64,000 nt of DNA from Trichostrongylus colubriformis (taxonomy: Eukaryota; Nematoda; Chromadorea; Rhabditida; Trichostrongylidae), in contig OZ022256.1 in NCBI GenBank assembly GCA_963978905.1, positions 16,493,731 to 16,557,730 on the forward strand, in the 5' to 3' direction. The position numbers were made by a program, and so were the translations under genes. This document shows, in pieces, positions 34,396 to 45,485 of this stretch (positions are counted from its first letter, which is position 1; the number at the start of each line of letters is the position of its first letter). Under the pieces are notes generated by a model, which was not told the origin of the DNA, did not search any database, and saw only the letters and a program-made list of their open reading frames with translations.

Positions 34396-34478
34396 GTGAG
34401 ATTTGAAAGTACGGCAAAAGACACTATTTGGGTGACTCAGCAAGCCCTTGTATAGTAGAGTCGCAACGGAGGCAACTA

Positions 34479-35375
34479 TTAGGTTGTTCCAAAAGTCTTG
34501 TAGTATTTTTTTCGATCATCACTTTTTATTTTTTTTTTCGTCCAACAAATAACAATTAGGCAACAACGTATTGACCATTGTTATCGGCAACCCTTTGCCA
34601 CTTTATAGGAAAATCGTTGATTCCCTTCTCCCAAAACTCTGGGTTATGAGAGTCGAAGAAGTCAGCGATCGCCTTCGCAAGCAAGTCATAATCAACGAAC
34701 TTTCTCTTGGCCAGGAAGGATTCGAGAGGATGGGTAAGGTGATAGCCAGAAGGGGCAATGTCTGGAAAGTATGGCGGGTGGGGCAGCACATCCCAGCCGA
34801 GCTCCTATAACTTGGCCTGGGAACTTTTCGCGAAATGGGAGCGAAATGGGAGCGGGCGTCGTCATGAAGAAGGGTGACCGCGGATCTTTTTCGGCACTTT
34901 TCTCGAACAGCGACGGCGAGCTGCTGGAGCTGGTGGGTGCATACAGCAGCGGTGACTGTCTCGCCTTGTACCAGCACCTCGCGGAAAAGCATTCCTTCGG
35001 CGTCCCAGAACCAGCACAGTCCCAAGCGTGGTTTGTCCTTCATGTCAATCTCGCCGTTGCTGAAGCTGATGAACATGCGGCGCACGGTCACGTAGCTCAC
35101 ACATCCCTTGCCCAATGCAGCGCTGATGGAGTGGCAAGCTTCCGTCGTTTTGGTGCCGCAAGACCGCTCATTTTAGATGACACCGCGAGTTGGGTGGGTA
35201 TCGACAACGGGCATCGTAGCTCTCTCCACGGGATCTGGTGGGTCAATATATATTTTCCTAAAAAGCTTGGGGAACGTTCTACCATATTCCTGAACCGCCT
35301 GGACCTGCCTCGAAGCGAACAAGAGTTACTGATTTTTTTTTGGAAAAATACTACAAGACTTTTGGAACAACCTAA
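34479..35375 (-). mobile_element. Internally deleted mariner element B
   Basis: An 897 bp element with TA duplications at 34477-34478 and 35376-35377. The terminal repeats begin TTAGGTTGTTCCAAAAGTCT and are essentially perfect for about 30 bp. The transposase remnant lies on the minus strand. The termini differ from elements A and C, so this is a separate lineage. The well-matched TIRs suggest a younger insertion than A. Confidence 0.92.
34556..35115 (-). pseudogene. Mariner transposase remnant (element B)
   Basis: Reading leftward from 35115, the frame contains LGKGCVSY-like N-terminal material. The mariner core follows as CWFWDAEGMLFREVLVQGET and then the second catalytic Asp in LLHDDARSHFA. 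A frameshift near 34790-34850 moves the reading to 34556-34789, which begins LPHPPYFPDIAPSGYHL and ends with a normal-looking C terminus and stop. In active mariners the third catalytic Asp precedes YHL; here that residue is Gly. The segment carrying the first catalytic Asp is also deleted. Three independent lesions make the copy inactive. Confidence 0.88.
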
Positions 35376-35377
35376 TA

Positions 35378-37660
35378 CAAATGTCAGCCTTGCAAAAGGA
35401 AGCGGATAAGCATTTGATGGGACGGTTCGTCCTTGGTCTTCAAAGTACACTAGTGAGGATGAGTTGCTCGAATTTGCAGTTGATCATCCAAATGTATTGG
35501 CCCTCCCAACACAGATGTGGTTGACCACCTGGAACCTCTTTTTATGATTTTGCGCAGTGTAAATCCGCCGTCAGCACCTTTTCTTTGAAATGGAATATGC
35601 AAATATGCATCATTCTGCCACGAGTGTGACAAATCGAACTGTGCTGATCATGCTTTTCTGAAATTGAAAATGCAATATTCGGCCAGAATTTTCTTTATAT
35701 CCTAGCACCTACAAGCTCGCACGTGGCGTTGCAAATACATTACGGCACCAGCGGTAGTCAGTATTTGTACTGAGAACATACGTAAGTTTTCAGCTATTTG
35801 CTGCGTAGCTGAGGCACGAGCGGTAAATTTTAGTGACCTCGTGGATCGGGTATTGAAAGGAATGCATACATGCAGCCTCTCTCCTTGAAAGTGCAAGAAA
35901 ACCGAAACGTGCAAGAATTGCCGCGTTTTGGTTGAGCAATGACCCTCATTTTCAACCTCGAAATGTCTGATCCAAGTAAATGACTGAGGATTCAAAGATG
36001 AACCTTGACGGCTCAAGGATATTAGAAGTTCTGAATATGTAAAGTGTCAAGCATAAAAGACTACAAAATCAAGAGAAAGAGATAAGTACATTCCACGAGT
36101 AGAAGCCAACCTGAGGCGATAGGAAATTGGATCTTCTCGACCTCGTTTAGAGGTGTAACGGATTAGGATTTATCAACTAGTAGGGAGTAAATGAAGAAGC
36201 TCACATGAGATCAGGCCTCGGAAAGCGAAGAGAAATCGATGAAGATGAACGAAAAAGGAGTGTTCAACGAAAAATTATGGTTTAGAGAGGCCTGCGCACG
36301 AAAGCTCACCTTTTCTCGTTGTGCACGAAATTATAAATTCTGCGTCTGTCACAATGGTACACCGTGACGGACATAACGCTATTTGAAGTCAGTGGTATGG
36401 CTGATACAAATAGTCAGGAATTGCTAAAGTGACGCATTCACATAAAAACTATGAGACTAGGGAGGCAATCTGCGACGGAATTTTCGGTGAAGAGGGTGCC
36501 CCTGAGCTGTGGAAAACTTCTTCTTCTTGGCTCCTGCCGCCTTGTTTACTCAGTCCGCCTCCTGAGCGGTACTTTTCCGAATAATGAGTTAGAAGTGGAG
36601 TAATGAGACTGATAGCAGAGTGATACTTATCGTATCGTATTACTGCAGTGTCGAGCGGGAATACGTGGGCCTTGAAGTGCCGAGTTTCGGGGTGGAATCG
36701 TCCTCCAGTCAGTTTCAAATATTGGCGTGAATGATAGAACCGAATTACCCTGTCTTTGAGGTTGACCCGATAAGAATCGAATTTGTATGTGTCGCACACC
36801 TCCGGATGTTTGCGATTAACGACGAACGATATAAGATATTACATAATAAAATCCTTCTATACATAAGCGGCTAAGCGTCTGTTGACTTGTTTGTCTGCGC
36901 CTTTAACCGGAAATCCACAACTCGTGTACTGAGAATAACAGGATCCTCATTTTCGAAGTGTTATGGGGGATGGTAGGGGGACATCAATGCTGAGTAACCA
37001 GAAATGATAACGTGTGGTAAGAAGAGATTTACAGCAAACTTCTTGGCATAAGAAAGAAATGGATGGCGTAATATTAATTGGGATTGGAGCGCTCCCCTCG
37101 CAATCGGGGACAATGAATTTTCCAAAGTATATGCTGACTATTCAAGCTATGCACTGTTTTCAGCCATCTCTGAGATTTGTATAGTCTTCTCAATTCCATT
37201 TCTTCTGAATGTATTTAGTTGGATTGTCATCGCACCGTTATTATCATCTGACAAAAAGAGTCAGAAAGGGTCAGAGTCAGAAAGGGTTTGAATAAAGGGG
37301 AAGATGGGAAGAAATGATTGTTTCGGAACGAATATTCGTACAAGCGACAAGATAGAGAAACTCAGATCCGAAACCACGACGTTGTGGACTGTGTTCGCAT
37401 CTCCCGCGCATCTCTTCGAACTGCAACATAACCTTTCCGTGTTGCTTGCTGTGGGAGATGTCATTTGTTGTCTCGTAGGGTGTATATCCTTCATTCATGA
37501 TGATGCCGAATAAGTTAAACATCAAACAGCACTAATCAAGTGAAACAATGAATGGGAGAATAAGCGAAATGTAAGAAAAAGGTGTTCGTGGTAAAAAAAA
37601 AATTCATTGAGTTTATAGTGAACATCGTAGCAAGGTCTCAATGTGTTTCACCAAACGTTA
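35378..37660. other. Long stretch without a recognised gene
   Basis: Mixed composition. ORFs of 104 codons (35702-36016, minus) and 116 codons (36449-36799, minus) show no recognised domain and no flanking splice signals. No repeat seen in other parts of the window. Confidence 0.3.
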
Positions 37661-37666
37661 CGGTAG

Positions 37667-37725
37667 GTGTTACCGCAGGCTTAAATTGCCACCTCCCGGT
37701 GTCTTTACCTCAACCAGCTGGCGAC
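37667..37725 (-). mobile_element. R3 terminal fragment
   Basis: GCCACCTCCCGGTGTCTTTA is the inverse of the R3 left terminus at 32445. Only about 50 bp is recognisable. Confidence 0.45.
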
Positions 37726-37729
37726 TGCG

Positions 37730-38620
37730 CGACTGCGCGCATCACATAACGTAGTAATGTAGTGATGCAACATAGGCTTGCTATACGGCGATAGCGATTT
37801 GAAATATTCTGCAATGTACCCAGTGATGCTCAGCAAGGCTGGTAATATTATTATATAGCGAATTCCTATAAACAACAATTCAGTTAGAAAGGATCGCTGA
37901 TTACCTGACCACCTTTGAAATCTACGGTGTTCGAGAGAGCGTATTTGTATGCACTCACACGAACCCTATTACATGACCTTTGTTTTTGAGTATGCCACGT
38001 CTGGAATTGGTTATGGTATACCATTGTGATGGATGCAGAACAAATAATTTTGTCCAATCTTAGAGCGTGAGTATGTCGCTAGAACAGTTTGTAATGTGGT
38101 GTTCGACGTGATTTGTGCTAGCTAAAAGCGCCGTATGTAGTTGGGTCCAATGGCAATTATCATGTCACACGCCTAACACAAAACACGGTGATTGCTTTAG
38201 GACCCCATTACATACCGAAGAGACACCTGGGTTGAGAACCGACTGAAGATCAGTCGTCTGTGACACGACTCATTATTCAGTCATCAGAGCTTCCTCCAGC
38301 CCTCTCCAAGACGTCGGCATGATCAGCACACTCAGAGCTACAAACTAGCCCTTTTTCAGTTTCGCACAGGAATAGGCGTGCTTCCAGCACACCAAAATTC
38401 GGTCCTCTCCTCATGCAAACGGCGACACCGCTGGCGACGAGAACTTTGCTGCCTCTGCTTTTGAATGACCGCACGTAGAGGGACGTGACCGCCGCATCGT
38501 TGAGACGTGTCCCATTTCGGGTGTCTTGGCGCACTGATCAAAAGACAATACCGCGTCTGCTATCCAATAAAGTGACGCCTCTGGCGCTACACAACGTTTC
38601 CTCGCTTGTAAAAACAAGAA
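37730..38620. other. No recognised gene; minor repeat at start
   Basis: 37733-37800 (GCGCGCATCACATAACGTAG) resembles 1985-2065. A 137-codon minus-strand ORF (38411-38824) runs into SINE-2 and is not credible. Confidence 0.3.
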
Positions 38621-38622
38621 TA

Positions 38623-38910
38623 ACGGCGGAGGTGGTGTAGTGACAGGTGGCGCGCACCCCACCCTCATTGTGCGGGGATCAAATCTCGCATCAACGCCCG
38701 CCCAGGCCAACCAAGCCTTCCACCCCTCCGGGGTCGGCAAATTGGTATCAGACCTGTTTGGGAGGATAAAAGCACTGACTTGTACATCGGCTGGCCACCG
38801 CAAGTCATTGTATAGACATCGCATTCACCATCGCGCTTTTGAGTAGAACTAGAATGTGCATCGCATCTCAGGAAGGTATAGATTAACGCCAAAAACTTTA
38901 TCCTTTAAAC
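38623..38910 (+). mobile_element. tRNA-like SINE (SINE-2), copy C (best preserved)
   Basis: The head GGCGGAGGTGGTGTAGTGAC carries a box A-like motif. GCGGGGATCAAATCTCGC about 45 bp later can form a T-arm hairpin and acts as a box B-like motif. The unique body has CCTTCCACCCCTCCGGGGTC, GGCAAATTGGTATCAGACC and GGCTGGCCACCGCAAG. The 3' end ATTAACGCCAAAAACTTTAT leads into a T-rich run. Such composition is expected of a pol III-transcribed retroposon; which tRNA it came from is unclear. Confidence 0.75.
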
Positions 38911-40010
38911 TTTTTTTTCTAAGAAAAAGAAAATACTAAGCAAGAAATAGACCGGGAAAGTTGATTCACAGATAAGCCAGATAAGCAGAAAGCAGAAGGA
39001 ATACAAAATGTGTACTGCTCCAATAGATTCTTGGGTTGCGTCAGATATTGAAGGCTTCCGTTCAGTTCAATGAAGTCGATAAAACACAAGACCTGCGATT
39101 CCACTTGCATAGGCTAGCAGATGGAGGAATGGGATTGCACCCATCATCCTACCTACTCGTGGTCGAACATGTGGAAAACGGCCCATCTGGTGGTGCACAA
39201 TGCTTCAAATGTGTGAGTGAAAAGAGACTAATCAATTTCATAAGCGGTTGCGAGCTTTCTACTGCTCCCTGCCTTCTCCCATCGCGTTTTCTCGAAGCTT
39301 CGAATGTCTCACAAACTTCCATTTGGAAATTCACTGCAGTTCGCCGCCATTTCTACATCTTGGTCAACAAGTCGCCTCTCCGCTAGTGAAGTAATTATTC
39401 TGACTCACCAAAGACGGCCTGCTTCATTTACTTAGCAGGTGTTTAACACGATAAGCTATGAGCAAGCTAAGCGAATTACAGCATGACTCCACTCCATAAG
39501 CAGCTGTCTACGTGTTTAGGGATTTATCAGGTCAATCAATGAGAAAATGCAGTTTTTATGGTACTCGCAGGTAGAATTCTGTTAGTTCATGAATTCCCGT
39601 GGACGATTCCTTTGAGTATGGGCTTATGAGTGAATTGAAGTCAACACGAAGATGTTCAGCGTTGGTTTGGGAACAGTTATTGAAATTAAAGAAAACACAT
39701 TTTACGAGTAAGATAAAATAACGTAATAATACAATTCTGAGTAATATTGGCTACAAAGCGCATAATATTGATACGGTATGGCATTCTGACATCTTGAGCT
39801 TATTACTTTACCCGGAGAATCCGCGACTGCTTAACGAGATGGCTCAAACAGCACTGAACTGAACAATGCTATACATAGAGGTATCCGTAATTGACTTGCG
39901 AAAGGTAAAAGCGACAAGAGTGGTTGATCGGTGTGGCACTAAGAATCGTACATGGTTACTTTTGCACCAGCAGAAATTTGCAATGTCGTAGAAAGGGCGC
40001 AGCGAAAATG
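38911..40010. other. No confident gene; one R6 terminus at 39594
   Basis: A 116-codon plus-strand ORF (39036-39386) has no recognised domain. TTCCCGTGGACGATTCCTTTGA at 39594-39615 region (core GTGGACGATTCCTTTG) is an isolated R6 right terminus. Confidence 0.35.
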
Positions 40011-40016
40011 CTCATA

Positions 40017-41227
40017 TTGGGTTGTCGAAAAAGTTCTTTCGTTTTTTGGAAACGTGCTTTTTTCCTCCGAACTGCTTTCCAGCAATTTCTTCTGTATATA
40101 CATATACATGCAGTACAAGTTCACACGCATCTATAGGTATTATTGTCTTTCATTTCCCGGATAACTTTTTTCAGCAAAATAATTATATCAAAGGTCAATG
40201 TCATCTGTATAAACAAAAATTTTTCTTCGAATGGCTTTAGATAGGGAAAGGAAAAGATTGTAGTTCGATGGAGCAAGATCAGGTCTAGAAGGTGGATGAA
40301 GCAGCACTTCCCATTCGAGCTCGAGAATTTTTTGGCGAGTCAATATTTTGTCGAGTTTTCCCACGTATTGAAAAAGTGACTCGCCAAAAATTCTCGAGCT
40401 TGATTGGGAAGTGCTTCCCTATCCACCTTATAGCCCTGAGCTTGCTCCATCGGACTATCATCTTTTCCTTTCCCTATCTAACGCCATTCAAAGAAAAATT
40501 TTTGTTAAATAAGATGACATTGACCTTTGATATGATTATTTTGCTGAAAAAAGTTATAAGGGAAATGAAAGACAATAATACCTATAGATGCTTGTGCTAC
40601 ATGTACAGTAGCGCTCAGAAGTCTTCGGCGAAATGGTCTTTCACTTGGGTTTTTTCACTTGTAAGTTTTTTGCAACTGCACCGATTTAAGAGAAATTTTA
40701 GCATGTTGTACTTGGAGACACTACATACTTAATATACTATTTTGGCGCGCAACGGTGTAGGTTACGTGGTTATATGAAATTTTTTGACTTTGGCATGCCA
40801 TCGCTATGCCGTCCCGCTGTGCCGCTGTCATCAAAAGTCGTGGTCTTTCTACAAAATGTTGATGTTCTCTGAGGGTTGCTCTTTTTGTTTTTGTTTAGAA
40901 AGCCGTTTTTCTTGAACAAGACTCTTACTTTTTTGGGTGGTCTTGTAGTAAATTCTAGTAAAAAAGCATGAAAAGTGGCAAACGGCGCTCAAGTAGATGG
41001 AAATGTTGACAATAGGTTCAGGCACCACATATTAAAATTTTGTCAAATTTGGTCAAGTAGAAAAAAAGTTATGACAAAAAAGTTTTGCCCGAAGACTTTT
41101 GAGCGCTACTGTATATGTACAGGTGAACTTGTGCTACATGTATATGTACAGAAGAAATTGCTGGAAAGAAGGTTGGAGGGAAAAAAGCACGTTCCCAAAA
41201 AACGAAAGAACTTTTCCGACAACCCAA
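40017..41227. mobile_element. Palindromic mariner derivative, host of a nested MITE
   Basis: TA-flanked (40015-40016 and 41228-41229), with termini TTGGGTTGTCGAAAAAGTTC and its inverse. Left arm 40017-40340 is repeated inverted from about 40378 through 40604 and, after the nested MITE, 41112-41227. The centre lies around 40340-40378, between AATTTTTTGGCGAGTC and GACTCGCCAAAAATT. Each arm encodes the mariner C-terminal block: the right arm reads YSPELAPSDYHLF. The structure is a head-to-head duplicate of one mariner end, with no full transposase. Confidence 0.88.
40606..41111 (-). mobile_element. Tc1-type MITE (CAGTAGCGCTC family), copy 2, nested
   Basis: A 506 bp element with CAGTAGCGCTCAGAAGTC at the left and GACTTTTGAGCGCTACTG at the right, TA on both sides. 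It is inverted relative to the copy at 30173 and about 90 bp longer, with extra sequence near the left end. It interrupts the right arm of the palindromic mariner, so it inserted later. Confidence 0.9.
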
Positions 41228-41229
41228 TA

Positions 41230-42190
41230 TTAGGTGGCAGAGAGTAAGTGATTTGACAAATGGCTCAAAAGTGCTACATAAGATGGGCAAAAAATTAGCT
41301 TTTTAATATGTGCAATGAAGGCCAAACATTGGTTGCCAAGTCGAACGTTTAAGCAGCCGCGTTACCACACCCGCTCCGATACCGTAGTAGTATGCCCCAC
41401 CCATGAATGGACGTGTTCACTGCGTACAGTGGTAATTCAGTGGTCCATTCTTGTGCGATCTGCTTGAAGCTACCGTGGACGGCAACTGTGGCAAGACCGG
41501 CTGCAATCTTCAATGAGGACTGCAACATAATTTTCATTTAAGCATAAAGTCTGCAATTTAGGCAGTTTCACGTTGCTTCTTGTGTGAAGGGCTATTATGT
41601 CTCGAAAACATGGTAACTACTGCCTTTTTGATTTCAGATGACTGCTCTGAGCTTGAACCTAACAATTTATCAGTCAGCTAGGAGTCCATAATCAACGGCA
41701 GCTCGAAGAAAGTAGTTGGAGGCCCAATTTAGGGTTAGACACCATTTTCATTTTTGCGAAAGATTTCGTTCGCAGCTTGGCGGGCTGCTTAGGTCGAGAG
41801 ACTCCGATATATAACGTTGAGCCGATAATTCTGAACTACTTTTTCCACATCCTGCAGCATTTCTATTTTCATGCCGCAGCATTTTAGTTCATAGCACAGC
41901 ACTGCTCTGAAGCATCGTCGTAATGCGAGTACTTGACAGAAGTGTGGCAGCCTCAAATTTTTACAAATATTAATCAAAACAAAAACTTAGTACGAAATAA
42001 TGAAGGAGATAGCTACAGCACCATGGCAATTAATAACAGTGAGATATTTCGATAATAAAAAAACCATTTGAAAAGATCTCTTGATGTTGCTGAACATGCC
42101 GATTACGACTGCTTGTTTTCAAATTTACATCATTCTTGTTTTACACACATGTTTGTATCACAGTGGCTTTCACCTAGGAATAAACGAATG
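41230..42190. other. No recognised feature
   Basis: Mixed sequence. Nothing recognised. Confidence 0.3.
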
Positions 42191-42196
42191 AATGAA

Positions 42197-42580
42197 CTGA
42201 ATGTGTATAAGAAAATGTGAGACTTCCAAAGTTCATTCCAAAAGACTCAAAACAGCTTTCACAAAACCAAAAGCAGAAGCACAATCAGAAGATTTCTGCT
42301 TCTGCTCCAGTATCAGGGACACCCATTAGGGGTAAGCACAGTGGTCCTGTGGCAGCAGTAAGTTGTTTAAGCACGAATACGACTGTAGACTCTCAAACAG
42401 AGTCTACAAATAACGTCTAATTTGTACATTTTCAGGCTTGATAAAGGCGCTAGGCGCCGAAAACTTGCCTATAAGGCCCAAATTTCCTTTGCAACCATTT
42501 TTGCAACCGGTTTTGTGAAAGCTGTTTTGAGTCTTTTGGAATAAACTTTGGAAGTCTCACATAGTCTTACACACATTCAG
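42197..42580. mobile_element. 384 bp palindromic MITE with about 72 bp arms
   Basis: The left arm CTGAATGTGTATAAGAAAAT... ends at ACAAAACC (42268). It returns inverted as GGTTTTGTGAAAGCTG (42509) to ACACACATTCAG (42580), with few mismatches. The interior includes a 67-codon ORF with no recognised domain. I could not identify a clear target duplication or a second copy in the window. Confidence 0.85.
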
Positions 42581-43860
42581 ATCAACATGAGGCTTCGGGA
42601 CTAGACAATGCTTAAGTGAATGAATGAACGTTCACCAGTACAAATGATAAGGAGCAAGGCAATTTCGCGACTCGCTCGTAATTGCAGAGGATTTTTATAA
42701 AAACGTAATAGAAAAGATGGGCCGAGGATCACTGCCAGGCAAAAGTAATAGGGTTTGATAAGGAACGATCAAGTGTGATAATGGGGGGTAGTACAGAACT
42801 CGCAACTTTCCTCATGACAATCCCTGAAGACTTCCATATGGGCCATCGATTAAGGAACAGCAAACAAACTGGTGAGCTAAAGGATGGGCGGAAGATGAAC
42901 ACTACGGATGGAGGCCGAATAGTAAATAAGGAAAATAGATAGTGATAAATGGTCGTAAAATGTAAGAACGAGTAATAATGCCGGATTCGTACCATTTCAT
43001 GTTAGTCCAAACAATGAGTTTCTGAACAAAATAATAGAATAGGCTATCGAGTTAAAGAAGTAGGATAGAAACAGGGTTGTGCTACAGATGCAAGTGGTCG
43101 TATAAAAATGTGGAATTAGTGGTAATAAAGTAAGAAAAAGAAAACAGATATTATCCGAGCTTCGAGGTTATCATTGCATGGAAGAAAGATCGCGTATCGG
43201 TACGCAACAATTTTCAGCAAATCTTCGCTTGCTGTGCAAATCACTAGCTTGTTGGAGATGTTGCCATATGGATGTCGGTAGGAAGAATCTAAACCAGACG
43301 AGGAAGTCTGAATCGTGGACGAAATGATGGGCGAGCAGCCTTTCTACCCATTTAACCACATCCACGTTGTGATAAGATAAACCTCGAACAAAAAGCTGAT
43401 CTGAGGAAATGACAATCCGAGGTAATGAGAACGATTAGAAAGTCCTTGAGTCACACGATCTGACACGCTTGAAATGGGATTCGAGTGGTGTACCCTTCAT
43501 AGAAAATGTCGGGAACAGGTTGGGAGTGCTTCAGGGCTCCTTTGAGTTGCTGAAGAAATTGCAGCCAACCAATACGTTAATGAGATATATGTGCGTATAG
43601 ACGAAGGGAAAAAAGAAATATCTTGACGATTTATGAGGGACACCTCAGGGTTCTAATCATGGCAAGACGAAACTGCCCGCAAAATTTGGAGGAGAAATTC
43701 TGCGAAGCTCATAAGAGACTAGAGAAAAAGTAAGAGAAAATGGAAGTGGTTCAATATAGGGAAATTTTGAGAAATTTACGCGATGAAAGTTGAAAAACGT
43801 TGTGGGAAAGTTTCAAAAGGTGGCAGTATTATTTGGATGCACTGCATTTGATTCGCTTTG
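42581..43860. other. No recognised feature
   Basis: AT-rich. A minus-strand ORF at 42729-42995 is unremarkable. Confidence 0.3.
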
Positions 43861-43956
43861 GTTGTCTTTGATCTGAACGGCTCTGATCGAATCGCGCCAT
43901 CCGACTGCATTTCATTAGAAAATCTTCCACGGAGTTTCTTTTATGTTACCTATATA

Positions 43957-44808
43957 TTAGGTTGGAACATAATTTCTGTTACACTTTTTATTTTTCTTGT
44001 AGAAAATTGTGGAAGCTTTGCAATATTTGATAGTGGGGGGTATATAAAGCGAGTGAAAAGGACTACTGATCAATACATTCGTATTCTCTATGGCTTCAAC
44101 TAGCAGCGAAAACTGCGACAATTTCGCAAGAGGGGCGGAATTCACGAACACCGCCCTGGTTCCTCAGTATGCAAGGTCACTAACCAAATTAGCCAGTCGA
44201 TGGGCCCAGGTACTGTCTCTCATATGGCGGCAACCCGATGACTCGATCGACTCAAATTGAAACAGAAAAAAATTTCAAAAAATTGCAAAGGGAAAAAATT
44301 CAAAAAATTCGAAAATTTTCTTTTCAAAAAAAAAAGAAAAATTGCCATCCGACACGACAGTCGCTGCCGATCTCCAATGCAGGCAATTGGGCACTGTAGC
44401 CGCAAAACTTACCGGAAAAATGGCGCGAGACTTCTTCCTCCACGACAACGCTGTGGCAAAGTTGGCGTGTCAAAGAGTCCAGGACCTTGGTTGGACGAAT
44501 CTTCCTCACCCACCGTATTCTACGGACATGGCTCCAACTGACTACCACCTATTCCGATCTCTGACCCACTTTCTCGACGGACGGCAGTTCAGAGATGACG
44601 ATAATCTCAAAATCGGCCTCCACACTTTCTTCGACCAGAAATCCCCAGACTTCTACAAGCAAGGCATCTATTACATATCTCCCTACTCGCTGGTAACATA
44701 TTGCTGACCGTAATCGTACATATTTTGTTGAGTGAAATTAGACACAAATATAGAAAAACAAATTTGAAATTTTTCGTCATGCGTAACAGAAATTATGTTC
44801 CAACCCAA
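43957..44808 (+). mobile_element. Internally deleted mariner element C, nested in R6
   Basis: An 852 bp element with TA duplications at 43955-43956 and 44809-44810. The termini are TTAGGTTGGAACATAATTTC and the inverse GAAATTATGTTCCAACCCAA. It differs from mariners A and B at the termini and in the residues around the active site. The middle of the transposase is replaced by an A-rich low-complexity run (44258-44345). Confidence 0.92.
44342..44707 (+). pseudogene. Mariner transposase C-terminal remnant (element C)
   Basis: The open frame contains the second catalytic Asp in FFLHDNAVAKLA. The third is in MAPTDYHLF, after the conserved LPHPPY motif, and a normal-length C terminus ends at the stop. 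The first catalytic Asp and the central core are absent. A short N-terminal frame that begins near 44091 (ATGGCTTCAACTAGC) may be the original start. The catalytic spacing on this side looks intact, so most of the loss comes from the internal deletion. Confidence 0.87.
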
Positions 44809-45316
44809 TATTTGTGCCGTATTCGCTTACTGCGAACCAACTTCAAGCAAAAAAGGGACAAGAATCTCGTTGAGACAAATCTCAAATTAATGTCCGACAA
44901 GGTGAGACTGCCGGTGGAAGGGGGGGGGGAAGGGGGGGGGGGGCGAGGGTTCCAGAAGAAAGAGACGGCAATCACGTGGTTAGGGACGCGAAGCGGAAAA
45001 CGTTGATCGCTAAGATTTGAACACCACTTCGTCTCACCGGCAACTGTTGAAAAATGTTGAAAGAAATTCAGACGAGTTGCTGTTCTTCCAGATTTTCCAT
45101 TTCTGCATTAGGACTAAGTATTGTTCAATTCATTTTATGTGCTGGAGTACGGTACTTAGTACAGTAGCTTTAGGAGGAATTGGGATGATGAATTCCGTGT
45201 GCGATCATTTTAAGATTATCCTCCTTCATCCTCAGACCACCGAAACTACCCGTTACAAGATTCAAAGAGCGTTTTGAAACAAAAAATGAATTGAGTGCCT
45301 TACTTTAAATATCTTC

Positions 45317-45485
45317 TTGACATACGGTACCGTTTAGAATACAAAACGAAAAAATCGAAAAAATACAAAACGAAAAAATTTTTGACATACGGTACCGTCT
45401 AGAATACAAAACGAAAAAATGGAAAAAATACAAAACGAAAAAATTCTTGACATACGGTACCGTTTAGAATACAAAACGAAAAAAA
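45317..45485 (+). repeat. Minisatellite, 65 bp period, about 2.6 copies
   Basis: Units begin TTGACATACGGTACCG at 45317, 45382 and 45447, exactly 65 bp apart. Each continues TAGAATACAAAACGAAAAAAT. Each unit itself holds two copies of ATACAAAACGAAAAAAT. The palindrome CGGTACCG marks every unit. Confidence 0.95.

Larger units (their letters stand above)
43908..45214 (+). mobile_element. R6 element split by mariner C
   Basis: The left part TCTTCCACGGAGTTTC...GTTACCTATATA matches 25312-25360. After the mariner the sequence resumes and includes GCGAGGGTTCCAGAAGAAAG and CACGTGGTTAGGGACGCGAA, as at 47508-47562. The likely right terminus is AATTCCGTGTGCGATCATTT near 45191. A G9-A-G11-type tract lies near 44922-44943. 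Confidence 0.65.

Noticed and set aside
34771..35409. 212-codon plus-strand ORF
   Set aside because: It lies antisense to the mariner B transposase remnant and reads through its terminal repeat.
38411..38824. 137-codon minus-strand ORF
   Set aside because: Its N-terminal half is antisense SINE-2.
44258..44345. Possible poly-A retrotransposon tail
   Set aside because: The A-rich run is internal to mariner C, interrupted by TTT and GGG, with no adjoining retroelement. It replaces deleted transposase sequence.
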